This document shows, piece after piece, positions 26,539 to 34,800 of a DNA stretch of 64,000 bases. The position numbers were made by a program, and so were the translations under genes. The stretch is taken from positions 1 through 64,000 of the forward strand of contig NZ_QCZI01000001.1 of the NCBI RefSeq assembly GCF_003097635.1. Direction: 5' to 3'. Numbering within the stretch: the stretch's first letter is position 1; each line of letters starts with the position of its first letter. The notes beneath the pieces were generated by a model. That model saw nothing but the letters and a program-made list of their open reading frames with translations, ran no database searches and was not told the DNA's origin. This DNA comes from Flavobacterium psychrotolerans. GTDB taxonomy: Bacteria; Bacteroidota; Bacteroidia; Flavobacteriales; Flavobacteriaceae.

Positions 26539-27873
26539 TTATTCAATTTCTAAAGCTTCATCTGTAGGTCTGCCATATTTAACGAAATCAAAAATAAATA
26601 AGCTGATTCCAACAGTAAACATAGTAGCACATATCAACAATACGACAAAGTGAATGCTGATTTCATTTTGTACCACCATAAATTCCATTTTCATTTTTCG
26701 TTCTAAATAAACTTGAACTACCCCGGCAACGCCGAAAGCGACAGTCATTCCCAACATTCCGATGTTAGACAACCAAAAAGCCATCATTCCTGTTGTACTT
26801 TCATACCGTTTACGTCCTGTTAAATTGGGTAATGCATAACTAATCATCGCTAAAACTATCATTGCATAAGCTCCCCAAAACGCATAGTGACCATGCATAG
26901 CAGTTACTAAAGTACCATGTGTGTATAAGTTAGTTTGTGGCAAAGTGTGTGCAAAACCAAGTAATCCGGCACCAACAAAAGAAACAATAGACGAACCAAT
27001 GGTCCAGAATAAGGCAATCTTGTTCGGATGACTTTTCTCCCCTTTTCGGTACATATTCACAGCAAATAATGCCATGGCTAGGAACGCTAATGGTTCTAAA
27101 GCAGAGAAAATTCCACCTACGATTAACCAAATTTTATTTACACCTATATAATAATAATGATGTCCTGTCCCTAAAACTCCCGAAAGGAAAGTTAATCCAA
27201 CAATTACGTACAGCCATTTTTCAATAACTTCTCTATCCACTCCAGTTAATTTGATTAATAAGAATGAAAGAATACCTCCCATAATTAATTCCCAAACCCC
27301 TTCAACCCACAAGTGAACTACCCACCAACGAAAGAATGAATCCATCACCTGACTATCAAACCAAATCATTCCGGGAATGTAAAGTAAAGCGGCGAAAAGC
27401 AATCCCATGGATAATACTAAAGCTGTAGTGGTTTGACGTTTTCCTTTGAAAAGTGTTCCCAAAATTAAACCTAGAAAAAGCAACACGTTTACTACAACAA
27501 GATAATCTAATTCTCTTGGGATTTCAAGAAATTTTCTACCTTCCCAATGGTTAAAGTGAAAACCTATAATGGCAACTACACCAACAATTGCCAATGAAAT
27601 TAGTTGAACATATGCCCATTTTACGCTAATTAACTCGCGTTGGGCTTCTTCAGGAATAATATAATAAGCAGCACCCATAAAACCGGTTAACAACCAAACT
27701 ACCAGTAAATTGGTATGAACCGCTCGTGCCACATTAAAAGGGATAATTTCATGTAATCCTTGTATTCCTATTCGGTCAAATCCCATGATGAAGCCATAAA
27801 TGATTTGCAAGGAGAACAAAAGCATGCACAAGGCAAAAAACCAATAGGCAACTTTTTGTGATTTATATTTCAT
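26539..27873 (-). CDS. norB: Nitric oxide reductase large subunit NorB (cNOR type)
   Basis: NorB is the membrane catalytic subunit that reduces two NO to N2O and water. The 444-residue protein has 12 predicted helices and no quinol-oxidase N-terminal extension, so it is the cytochrome c-dependent type. Visible ligands include RAVHTNLL (heme b His), WWVVHLWVEGVWE (non-heme iron His and the conserved Glu residues), the HH pair in GTGHHYYY, and the HGHYAFWGAY helix with heme b and b3 ligands. The partner norC lies upstream in the same direction, across a 107-nt gap. Confidence 0.96.
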   Translation of the reverse strand: MKYKSQKVAYWFFALCMLLFSLQIIYGFIMGFDRIGIQGLHEIIPFNVARAVHTNLLVVWLLTGFMGAAYYIIPEEAQRELISVKWAYVQLISLAIVGVVAIIGFHFNHWEGRKFLEIPRELDYLVVVNVLLFLGLILGTLFKGKRQTTTALVLSMGLLFAALLYIPGMIWFDSQVMDSFFRWWVVHLWVEGVWELIMGGILSFLLIKLTGVDREVIEKWLYVIVGLTFLSGVLGTGHHYYYIGVNKIWLIVGGIFSALEPLAFLAMALFAVNMYRKGEKSHPNKIALFWTIGSSIVSFVGAGLLGFAHTLPQTNLYTHGTLVTAMHGHYAFWGAYAMIVLAMISYALPNLTGRKRYESTTGMMAFWLSNIGMLGMTVAFGVAGVVQVYLERKMKMEFMVVQNEISIHFVVLLICATMFTVGISLFIFDFVKYGRPTDEALEIE

Positions 27874-27980
27874 ATTTGTAAAATTTATTTATTAGTAGTC
27901 AAATTTGTTATCGCTATAGTATTAATAGGTGTTTTGCATCCGCAAACCTGTTGTATATGGCGATTTCATAATATAGTTTT

Positions 27981-28415
27981 TTAATTATTTGCTTTAGATA
28001 AAGGAGAAACCACTCGGTCAAACCCGTTTAAGTCAATTTTGCCAATCCATTTAAAGTAGGCAACAACCGCATTTGCATCGGCGTCACTCATGTTATAGGC
28101 AACCATTTTTCGTCCGTTTGGACTCCATGGGATGGGAGACATTAAAACCGCTTTAACATAACCTTCTCCCCGACGGTCAATTACTTTTGTCAATTCCGGA
28201 GCATAATAACCTCCTTCTCCTAAAATAGTATGGCAACCCATACAATTGTTGCGTTCCCAAATTTCTTTTCCCCTTACCACATTTTTGTCAATCGTGCTGT
28301 AATTGGTTTGATCATTTCGGGGCATGAACGAATAAATGGTCAATCCGATAAAGATTAAAAAGGTGACCAAAGTTCCTCCCAAAAAAAATGCTCTTGCTTG
28401 TGATTTTGAAAGCAT
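27981..28415 (-). CDS. norC: Nitric oxide reductase cytochrome c subunit NorC
   Basis: This 144-residue protein has one N-terminal membrane anchor (FFLGGTLVTFLIFIGLTIYSF) and a periplasmic mono-heme cytochrome c domain. The heme motif is CMGCH in NNCMGCHTILGEGGYYAPEL, and the probable axial Met lies in RKMVAYNMSDADANAVVAYF. NorC passes electrons from soluble cytochrome c to NorB. It is the first gene of the leftward nor operon. Its upstream region carries two palindromes that are good regulator-site candidates. Confidence 0.95.
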   Translation of the reverse strand: MLSKSQARAFFLGGTLVTFLIFIGLTIYSFMPRNDQTNYSTIDKNVVRGKEIWERNNCMGCHTILGEGGYYAPELTKVIDRRGEGYVKAVLMSPIPWSPNGRKMVAYNMSDADANAVVAYFKWIGKIDLNGFDRVVSPLSKANN

Positions 28416-28454
28416 AAATGTTAATTTTTTTAGTTAATAATATTACTCTATTTT

Positions 28455-28480
28455 AATAAAAGATAAAATTGTCTTTTATT
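28455..28480. promoter_or_regulatory. Near-perfect 26-bp palindrome upstream of norC, candidate NO-regulator operator
   Basis: The arms AATAAAAGATA (28455-28465) and TGTCTTTTATT (28470-28480) match at 10 of 11 positions, with a 4-nt AAAT spacer. The site begins 40 nt before the norC start codon, downstream of a possible weak -7 element (TTAATTTG read leftward from 28497 to 28490). A repressor bound here would block norC transcription. The Rrf2/NsrR-like protein encoded at 33704-34138 is the obvious candidate, by inference only. Confidence 0.5.
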
Positions 28481-28519
28481 TATGTTCTGCAAATTAAAGA
28501 TTATATAAAAAGGTAAAAC

Positions 28520-28533
28520 ATGATAAAAATCAT
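28520..28533. promoter_or_regulatory. FNR/DNR-like box between norC and ric
   Basis: ATGATAAAAATCAT is a perfect palindrome with core TGAT-N4-ATCA, the half-site and spacing recognised by FNR/DNR-type regulators (TTGAT-N4-ATCAA). It lies in the divergent norC-ric intergenic region, 104 nt from norC and 186 nt from ric. It is a candidate low-oxygen or NO activator site. Confidence 0.45.
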
Positions 28534-28680
28534 CTTTTGGATATATTTTTATTTGTAAAATTATAAACTATAAAAAAAGACTTCTAAAAAACACATATAC
28601 CTGAATATCAATATTCAACAAATAGTTTAAATTTAAATATTTAATTTCGGATAAATTTATCTTTTATTAAAAATAATGAT

Positions 28681-28688
28681 TATTTTTG
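28681..28688 (+). promoter_or_regulatory. Putative -7 element for ric
   Basis: TATTTTTG fits TAnnTTTG and lies 31 nt before the ric start codon. No good TTG is seen at -33, which suits a promoter that needs an activator. The rest of the 304-nt norC-ric gap is very AT-rich and holds no gene. Confidence 0.4.
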
Positions 28689-28719
28689 TAAAATAAATTT
28701 TTAATTAAAAACAGATCCT

Positions 28720-29451
28720 ATGGAAGTTTTAGAGAGAATCACAATCGGAGAATATGTAGCAAAAGATTTCAGAACAGCAGCTCTTTTTTCAAAATACGGC
28801 ATCGATTTTTGCTGCAAAGGCAATAGAACAATTGCTGAAGCCTGCGATAAAAAAGACATAGATACCTCCCAGTTGATAAAACAGTTAAATACTATTTTAA
28901 CGACCAAAAACGAGAACAACATCGATTTTAAATCTTGGCCTTTAGATTTATTGGCCGATTACATTGAAAAAAAACATCACCGTTATGTGGAAGAAAAAAC
29001 AAAAGCAATTCTTCCGTTTTTAGACAAATTGTGTAATGTGCACGGTGTCCATCATCCAGAACTATTCGAAATCAACGAACTATTTATAGGTTGCGCTGGT
29101 GAGCTAGCTCAGCATATGAAAAAAGAAGAACTGATTTTGTTTCCATTCATAAAAAAAATGGTGGCGGCAACCCTTACTGATGAACTGATTGCTCCGCCTC
29201 ATTTTGGAACTGTCCAAAATCCTATTGCTATGATGATGGAAGAACATGATAATGAAGGGGAACGTTTCCGTAAAATTGCTTTGTTAACCAATAATTATAC
29301 GCCACCGGCGGATGCCTGTAATACCTATCGCGTCACTTTTTCCATGTTGGAAGAATTTGAGCAGGATTTGCACAAACACATCCATTTGGAAAACAACATT
29401 TTGTTTCCACAAGCGGCAGTTTTAGAAAAAGAATTTTTAGCTCAAAAATAA
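28720..29451 (+). CDS. ric: Iron-sulfur cluster repair di-iron protein (RIC, ScdA/YtfE type)
   Basis: This 243-residue cytoplasmic protein helps rebuild Fe-S clusters damaged by NO or oxidants. The N-terminal ScdA_N domain has YGIDFCCKGNRT with its Cys pair. The hemerythrin-like di-iron domain follows, with ligands in KKHHRYVEE, VHGVHHPEL, HMKKEELILFPF, EEHDNEGERF and HIHLENNILFP. It is the first gene of the rightward NO-stress/anaerobiosis set and is divergent from norC, so both probably respond to the same signals. Confidence 0.95.
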   Translation: MEVLERITIGEYVAKDFRTAALFSKYGIDFCCKGNRTIAEACDKKDIDTSQLIKQLNTILTTKNENNIDFKSWPLDLLADYIEKKHHRYVEEKTKAILPFLDKLCNVHGVHHPELFEINELFIGCAGELAQHMKKEELILFPFIKKMVAATLTDELIAPPHFGTVQNPIAMMMEEHDNEGERFRKIALLTNNYTPPADACNTYRVTFSMLEEFEQDLHKHIHLENNILFPQAAVLEKEFLAQK

Positions 29452-29486
29452 AAACAAAGAAACTTAACCTTAACTCATCAAATGCT

Positions 29487-31601
29487 ATGGAAAAATATGT
29501 TATCAAAAGAAACGGCGAATATAAACCTTTTGAACCTTTTAAAATAAAAGACGCCATTGAAAAAAGCTTCCAGAGTGTTTCCATGGCAATTGATGAAACC
29601 ATTTTTAATAATACCATTAGCGACTTACAAACCAAAGAAACATGGGCGGTCGAGGAAATTCAAGATTTAATCGAGAAAAATCTTTTTGAGAAACAGTATT
29701 TTGAGGTCATGCGTTCCTTTATGTTGTTTCGACATACACGCAAATTACAACGAGAACATATTCATGGATTAAATGAAGATACTACCTATGTTGATAGCAC
29801 CCAAACCATTGAAGAGTACATTGAACAAACGGATTGGCGCATCAATGCCAATGCAAATACCTCCTACTCTAATGCTGGTTTAGTCAACAATGTAGCTGGC
29901 AAAATCATTGCTAATTATTGGCTGGATAAAGTCTATACCAAAGAAGAAGGCTATGCACACCGCAATGGCGATATTCACATTCACGATTTAGATTGTTTGA
30001 CCGGATATTGTGCCGGCTGGAGTTTGCGCGTGTTGCTTAACGAAGGTTTCAACGGCATTCGTGGTCGTGTAGAAAGTAAAGCACCATCTCATTTTAGGGA
30101 AGCCTTGGGACAAATGGCAAATTTCTTGGGGATTTTGCAAAGCGAATGGGCTGGTGCGCAAGCCTTCAGTTCGTTCGACACGTATTTGGCTCCTTACGTT
30201 TTCAAGGACGATTTGTCTTTTGATGATGTGTTGAAAGCCGTTCGGAGTTTTGTGTATAATCTAAATGTTCCCGCGCGCTGGGGACAATCTCCTTTCACAA
30301 ATATTACATTAGACTGGGTAGTTCCGGAAGATTTAAAAACACAGATTCCAACCAAAAACGACTTGCATTTTTTTGAAAATAATTTTCAATACGACCTTTT
30401 AGTAAGAGCCCAAGAACGCGGTGTTACTAAACTTACCGATTTGCGTTACGAACATTTCCAAAAGGAAATGAACCTCATCAACAAAGCTTATTATACGGTA
30501 ATGACCGAAGGCGATGCAAATGGACAACCGTTCACTTTCCCGATTCCAACGGTGAATATCACCGAAGAATTTGACTGGGACGGAGAGAATACCGACTTGC
30601 TTTTCGAAAATACCGCAAAAATTGGTTCATCCTATTTCCAAAATTTCATTGGAAGCCAATATGTATTAGATGAAAACGGCAATAAAGAAGAAAATCCTAA
30701 TGCCTATAAACCCAATGCGGTGCGTAGTATGTGCTGCCGTTTACAATTGGATTTACGGGAATTATTAAAACGTGGAAACGGACTTTTTGGCAGTGCCGAA
30801 ATGACGGGAAGCATTGGCGTAGTTACCATTAACATGGCACGTTTGGGGTATTTATTTAAAGGAAATAAAGCCGAATTATTCGCGCAATTAGACAAACTAT
30901 TATACATATCTAAATCGACTTTAGAGAAAAAACGCGTGTTTATTCAAGAAATGTATGACCGAGGTTTATATCCCTACACCAAACGCTATTTGCAACATTT
31001 TAGAAACCACTTTTCTACTATTGGTGTAAACGGAATGAACGAGATGATTGTGAATTTTACCGAAAATAAAGATGTAATTACCTCTAATTCTGGAATCGAA
31101 TTTGCCTCCGAAATTCTGGATCATATTCGCAACCGAATGAAAGAATTCCAGGAAGCAACCGGAAATTTGTACAATCTCGAAGCCACTCCTGCTGAAGGTA
31201 CTACGTACCGTTTTGCCAAAGAAGACAAAAAACGTTTTCCAAATATTATTCAGGCGGGACAAGACGAAAACATTTATTATACCAACAGTTCCCAAATTCC
31301 GGTGGATCATACCGAAGATCCTTTTGAAGCCTTGTATTTACAAGACGAATTGCAATGTAAGTATACCGGCGGAACCGTTTTACACTTATACATGAGCGAA
31401 AAAATCAGTTCACCCGAAGCCTGCAAACAGTTTGTCAAAAAAGTAATCTCCAATTTCAAATTGCCTTACATTACCGTTACACCAGTATTTAGCGTATGCC
31501 CCGTTCATGGTTATCTAAACGGAGAACACGAATATTGTCCAAAATGTGACGAAGCACTACTAGAAAAACATAAAAACGAAATATATGAAACCAACAACTA
31601 A
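29487..31601 (+). CDS. nrdD: Anaerobic (class III) ribonucleoside-triphosphate reductase, main chain without its glycyl-radical end
   Basis: This enzyme reduces ribonucleotides to deoxyribonucleotides without oxygen. The 704-residue chain has an N-terminal ATP-cone (EKYVIKRNGEYKPFEPFKIKDAIEKS cut short here) that senses ATP/dATP, and the ten-strand barrel with the active-site cysteine regions (CLTGYCAGWSL and RSMCCRLQLD). It ends with a zinc-binding segment, CPVHGYLNGEHEYCPKC. Normal NrdD proteins continue from the zinc site into an RVxGY glycyl-radical loop. Here the frame stops 18 residues after CPKC. The missing loop is encoded by the overlapping 55-codon frame at 31585-31752. Whether the pieces act as two subunits or are joined by frameshifting is not decided by the sequence. 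Confidence 0.95.
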   Translation: MEKYVIKRNGEYKPFEPFKIKDAIEKSFQSVSMAIDETIFNNTISDLQTKETWAVEEIQDLIEKNLFEKQYFEVMRSFMLFRHTRKLQREHIHGLNEDTTYVDSTQTIEEYIEQTDWRINANANTSYSNAGLVNNVAGKIIANYWLDKVYTKEEGYAHRNGDIHIHDLDCLTGYCAGWSLRVLLNEGFNGIRGRVESKAPSHFREALGQMANFLGILQSEWAGAQAFSSFDTYLAPYVFKDDLSFDDVLKAVRSFVYNLNVPARWGQSPFTNITLDWVVPEDLKTQIPTKNDLHFFENNFQYDLLVRAQERGVTKLTDLRYEHFQKEMNLINKAYYTVMTEGDANGQPFTFPIPTVNITEEFDWDGENTDLLFENTAKIGSSYFQNFIGSQYVLDENGNKEENPNAYKPNAVRSMCCRLQLDLRELLKRGNGLFGSAEMTGSIGVVTINMARLGYLFKGNKAELFAQLDKLLYISKSTLEKKRVFIQEMYDRGLYPYTKRYLQHFRNHFSTIGVNGMNEMIVNFTENKDVITSNSGIEFASEILDHIRNRMKEFQEATGNLYNLEATPAEGTTYRFAKEDKKRFPNIIQAGQDENIYYTNSSQIPVDHTEDPFEALYLQDELQCKYTGGTVLHLYMSEKISSPEACKQFVKKVISNFKLPYITVTPVFSVCPVHGYLNGEHEYCPKCDEALLEKHKNEIYETNN

Positions 31602-31752
31602 TCCGATTTTAGAAAAAAACATGCATTTAAGAACCAAATGTTTGGTTTACACTCGCGTTATGGGCTATCACAGACCCGTAGAAAGCTTTAATATTGGCAA
31701 AAAAGGTGAACACAAACAACGAACTCATTTTACCGAAGGAAAGTGCTGCTAA
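31585..31752 (+). CDS. Stand-alone glycyl-radical domain of class III ribonucleotide reductase
   Basis: This 55-residue frame starts at ATG 31585, inside the end of nrdD and in the +1 frame relative to it, and overlaps nrdD by 17 nt. Its core, CLVYTRVMGYHRPVESFN, matches the C-terminal NrdD loop. The Gly of RVMGY (residue 27) corresponds to the glycine that carries the stable radical. IGKKGEHKQRTHF resembles the usual NrdD tail, and it ends GKCC. The large subunit upstream lacks this motif and nrdG, the activase, follows with overlap. The protein is therefore very probably an essential part of the reductase. It could be a separate subunit or the product of a +1 frameshift. Confidence 0.85.
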   Translation: MKPTTNPILEKNMHLRTKCLVYTRVMGYHRPVESFNIGKKGEHKQRTHFTEGKCC

Positions 31753-32422
31753 ACCTATTTACAGTTTAACACCCTTCACCTTATTGGATTACCCCCATAA
31801 ATCAGCTTGCATTCTTTGGTTTGCAGGCTGTAATATGCGGTGTTTGTATTGTTATAATCCCGAAATTGTATTAGGGAAAGGAACTATTTCTTTCGAAAAA
31901 GTGCTTGCTTTTCTTCTCACCCGAAAAAACTTATTGGATGCTGTCGTCTTTAGTGGTGGCGAATGCTTGCTCCATAAAAATATTCAGGAACTGATTGCTT
32001 CGGTTAAAAAAATGGGATTCTTAGTCAAAATTGATACTAACGGTTCCAAACCAAAAATTTTACAAGAGCTGATTGACCAATATCTGATTGATTACGTCGC
32101 TTTAGATTTTAAAGCACTACCCTCTCATTTTGAAAAAATTACGGTCTCGGAACTTTTTCAACCTTTTCAGAAATCCTTACATTTACTGCTCGAAAGCCAA
32201 GTTCCATTTGAAGTGCGAACAACGGTTCATTCTGATTTAATTTGTGAAAAGGAAATAAGGTTGATGATTGACTATTTGGAAAACAATAATTATATTGGAG
32301 ATTATTATCTTCAATACTTTGTGAATGGCGTTACAACAATAGAAAAACTGGGCTATTCATTCCGAGAATTGGACGGCAAAAATCTTTCAACAGAAAATAT
32401 TCAAGTACATTATAGAGGATAA
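31694..32422 (+). CDS. nrdG: Anaerobic ribonucleoside-triphosphate reductase activating protein (radical SAM)
   Basis: This activase uses S-adenosylmethionine and a 4Fe-4S cluster to install the glycyl radical on the reductase. The cluster motif is in AGCNMRCLYCYNPE (CxxxCxxC), and the radical SAM barrel follows with VFSGGECLLH and KIDTNGSKP. No ATG precedes the cluster motif in this frame. The start must be TTG 31694, GTG 31706 or another rare codon, so the exact N-terminus is uncertain. With either start it overlaps the 55-codon glycyl-radical frame, suggesting coupled translation of all three reductase pieces. Confidence 0.92.
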   Translation: MAKKVNTNNELILPKESAAKPIYSLTPFTLLDYPHKSACILWFAGCNMRCLYCYNPEIVLGKGTISFEKVLAFLLTRKNLLDAVVFSGGECLLHKNIQELIASVKKMGFLVKIDTNGSKPKILQELIDQYLIDYVALDFKALPSHFEKITVSELFQPFQKSLHLLLESQVPFEVRTTVHSDLICEKEIRLMIDYLENNNYIGDYYLQYFVNGVTTIEKLGYSFRELDGKNLSTENIQVHYRG

Positions 32423-32424
32423 TT

Positions 32425-33651
32425 ATGAGGAAAAGTTGGTTATTGGCGTGTTTTATAAATTTCTTCATCGCTTCATTGATGGGCTTATTGCTTCGTTTGA
32501 TGTATGTTACACCCATTGAATGGGTCAACTTCCAATTTTTAATGCACGGTCATTCGCACACTGCTATGTTGGGATGGGTGTATTTGATGTTATATGGTTT
32601 AATTGTTCACTTCTTTGTTCCGAAAGAGGCGCAGCAAAAACCTATTTATAATCGATTATTTTGGATTACCCAATTCGCTGTTATCGGAATGATGGTTCAT
32701 TTTCCCATTCAGGGATATGCATTATTTTCAATCACTTTTTCCACCCTACACATTTTTTGCAGTTACTATTTTTGTCTTTTAATCTGGAAAGATGCACAAC
32801 CAACCACACTCCCCGAAAAGCAACTCTTAAAAACTGCGCTGTTTTTCATGGTTTTTTCCACGCTTGGCGTTTGGTGTTTGGGCCCAGCAGTTGGACTACT
32901 CGGAAAAGCAAGCCCTTTTTATCAAATTGCAATTCAGTTCTTTTTGCATTTCCAATTTAACGGATGGTTTTTGTTTGCGGTTTTAGCACTGTTTTTTCAT
33001 CAATTTCAAGCGAATATTAACGAGTTCCAGTTCAGATTGTTTTATAGATTATTAATTGTAGCTACGGTTTTAACTTTGGCTTTACCGATAAGTTGGTACC
33101 TTGCCAATCCTATTTTTTATTGGATTAACAGCATTGGCGTAACACTTCAATTGCTGGCTTTTTTAATTTTTATTAAAATGATTCGACCACATTATCAAGG
33201 ATTTTTTAATACGTTACAGCCTATTGAAAAACTGGTTTACGGTTTTGCGTTAACTTCCTTATTTTTAAAAATCGGAATCCAATTGGTGGTTTTAGTACCC
33301 GAATTCGCCCAGATTTCACATCAAATTCGGAATTTTGTAATTGGCTACATCCATTTAACCATGTTGGGTATTATCACGGGTTTTTTGTTTGGGTTTGCTA
33401 TACAAAATAACTTTATAAAAGGAAAAAAAAATCTTGTAAACTGGGGAATTAAACTATTCCTATTGGGATTTATTGCAACTGAATTGTTGCTTTTTGTACA
33501 AGGAGCCTATTTGTTTTTGAATCTTGGTGTGTTTAAAATGTATTACCAAAATCTTTTTGTGACCAGCATCAGTTTGCCAATTGGTCTTTTGATGATTGTG
33601 ACTAGCCTACATCTAGAAAAATATAAAATTTCTGAAGCGCTAAATCTGTAA
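32425..33651 (+). CDS. His-rich polytopic membrane protein, possible heme-copper-like NO-response protein
   Basis: This 408-residue protein has about 12 predicted helices. Three helices carry His-x4/5-Gly motifs: LMHGHSHTAMLGW, FFLHFQFNGWF and GYIHLTMLGII. The first strongly resembles the heme-ligand helix HGHYAFWGAY of NorB encoded nearby, and the overall size and His pattern also recall NnrS, a heme/copper membrane protein of NO stress. I cannot choose between a divergent heme-copper oxidase subunit I relative and an NnrS-like protein. It starts 2 nt after nrdG and precedes the NsrR-like gene, so it belongs to the NO/anaerobic set. Confidence 0.75.
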   Translation: MRKSWLLACFINFFIASLMGLLLRLMYVTPIEWVNFQFLMHGHSHTAMLGWVYLMLYGLIVHFFVPKEAQQKPIYNRLFWITQFAVIGMMVHFPIQGYALFSITFSTLHIFCSYYFCLLIWKDAQPTTLPEKQLLKTALFFMVFSTLGVWCLGPAVGLLGKASPFYQIAIQFFLHFQFNGWFLFAVLALFFHQFQANINEFQFRLFYRLLIVATVLTLALPISWYLANPIFYWINSIGVTLQLLAFLIFIKMIRPHYQGFFNTLQPIEKLVYGFALTSLFLKIGIQLVVLVPEFAQISHQIRNFVIGYIHLTMLGIITGFLFGFAIQNNFIKGKKNLVNWGIKLFLLGFIATELLLFVQGAYLFLNLGVFKMYYQNLFVTSISLPIGLLMIVTSLHLEKYKISEALNL

Positions 33652-33703
33652 AAAATGTATGAGACAGTACATCTTATTTCTTTAAATTTGTAAAAAAAAC
33701 AAT

Positions 33704-34138
33704 ATGTTTTCTAAAACGTGTGAATACGGGATTCGTGCTACCATCTTTATTGCCTCGGAATCCTTTCAAAATAATCGGGTTGGATTAAAAGATATCGCCA
33801 AAAAAATTGATTCTCCAGAAGCTTTTACTGCTAAAATTTTACAAATATTAGCCCGAAATAATATTATCAACTCCATAAAAGGCGTTGGTGGCGGTTTTGA
33901 AATCCCCAAAAAAAATATAAACCAAATTACCCTTTCCCAAATTGTAACCGCATTGGATGGTGACACCGTTTTTACTGGTTGTGGATTGGGGTTACATAAC
34001 TGCTCCGAAGAACATCCATGTCCCGTCCACGAAAAATTCAAATCAATTAGAAACGAGTTGGCTTTTATGTTGGAAAGCACCAATCTAGAGGAACTCGCTT
34101 TGGGTATTAAATCGGGTGATACTTTTTTGAGGTATTAA
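33704..34138 (+). CDS. Rrf2-family Fe-S regulator, NsrR-like
   Basis: This 144-residue regulator has the Rrf2 winged helix-turn-helix (CEYGIRATIFIAS, then LKDIAKKIDSPEAFTAKILQ and KGVGGGFEI). Three cysteines at 93, 100 and 106 have the C-x6/7-C-x5-C type spacing used by NsrR/IscR to hold an Fe-S cluster. NsrR loses repression when its cluster reacts with NO. The genomic company (norCBQD, ric, nrdDG) strongly supports an NO-sensing role, although that is inference. The palindrome before norC is a candidate target. It lies 52 nt after the membrane protein gene. Confidence 0.88.
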   Translation: MFSKTCEYGIRATIFIASESFQNNRVGLKDIAKKIDSPEAFTAKILQILARNNIINSIKGVGGGFEIPKKNINQITLSQIVTALDGDTVFTGCGLGLHNCSEEHPCPVHEKFKSIRNELAFMLESTNLEELALGIKSGDTFLRY

Positions 34139-34214
34139 TCAGTGTACATACTAACTTAGAATTTTCACAGAAAGTTAAGTATTAACGAACCTGCTCCTAC
34201 AATAAATCGATTTT

Positions 34215-34800
34215 TTACAGAATACCTTGCTTGAAATAGTTTTCTACCAGTTTTAAATTGGCATCAGCCGTAGCATTTACTTTTTCCATTACTTTTACCG
34301 CTTTATACGCCAATTGCATAAAGGATTTATTGACTTCAAATTCCAAATATTCCGTGGTGCGTTCCGTTTGCAATTGAAAGGCAGCCATTTTGGATTTAGC
34401 AGCCTGTCATCCGTACAATCCATCCACATTAATCAAAGGTTATAATACCTCAATTTTGGTAGCGAAGTTTTGCGTTTTAGCCGGATTATTCAACAAAGCC
34501 GGATTAAAATCTGCGGCTGTTAAAATTTCCTGATTCAATCTAGAACCAAAAAGACATCAATGGATTTGTGGTAGAGAATGCTGTATGAGAAGCGAAAATA
34601 CTGGGTAAGAATAATGCATGGGACTGTCTGTAATCTGCTTGTGCCGATTTGAAATTCTGATTGGCAAGTTTGATTTGCAAGTTTTTATCGGAAGTCTTTT
34701 GTCAAATGTCCATTTTTAAAATTGTCAGAGTATCTTGACCGAATCCTAAAGCAGAAATGGAAAGAGTTCCAAAGAGTAGCACTAAATTTATTTTCTTCAT
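34215..34800 (-). pseudogene. TolC-family outer-membrane efflux protein, decayed
   Basis: The reverse strand starts with a good signal peptide (MKKINLVLLFGTLSISALGFGQ). Clear TolC-family sequence follows: KTSDKNLQIKLANQNFKSAQ, ADYRQSHALFLPSIFASHTA, then LNQEILTAADFNPALLNNP, and a final stretch of LEFEVNKSFMQLAYKAVK and ADANLKLVENYFKQGIL. It is broken by an in-frame TGA after residue 32, a one-base frameshift near the FWF/GSRLNQ junction and further stops (TAA within EVLQPL, TGA within YGRQAA). It ends well short of a full TolC. An intact homologue is encoded at 45717-46979. Confidence 0.85.

Noticed and set aside
31966..32020. Possible early internal start for nrdG
   Set aside because: It would remove the radical SAM cysteine motif, so the true start must lie upstream at a TTG or GTG.
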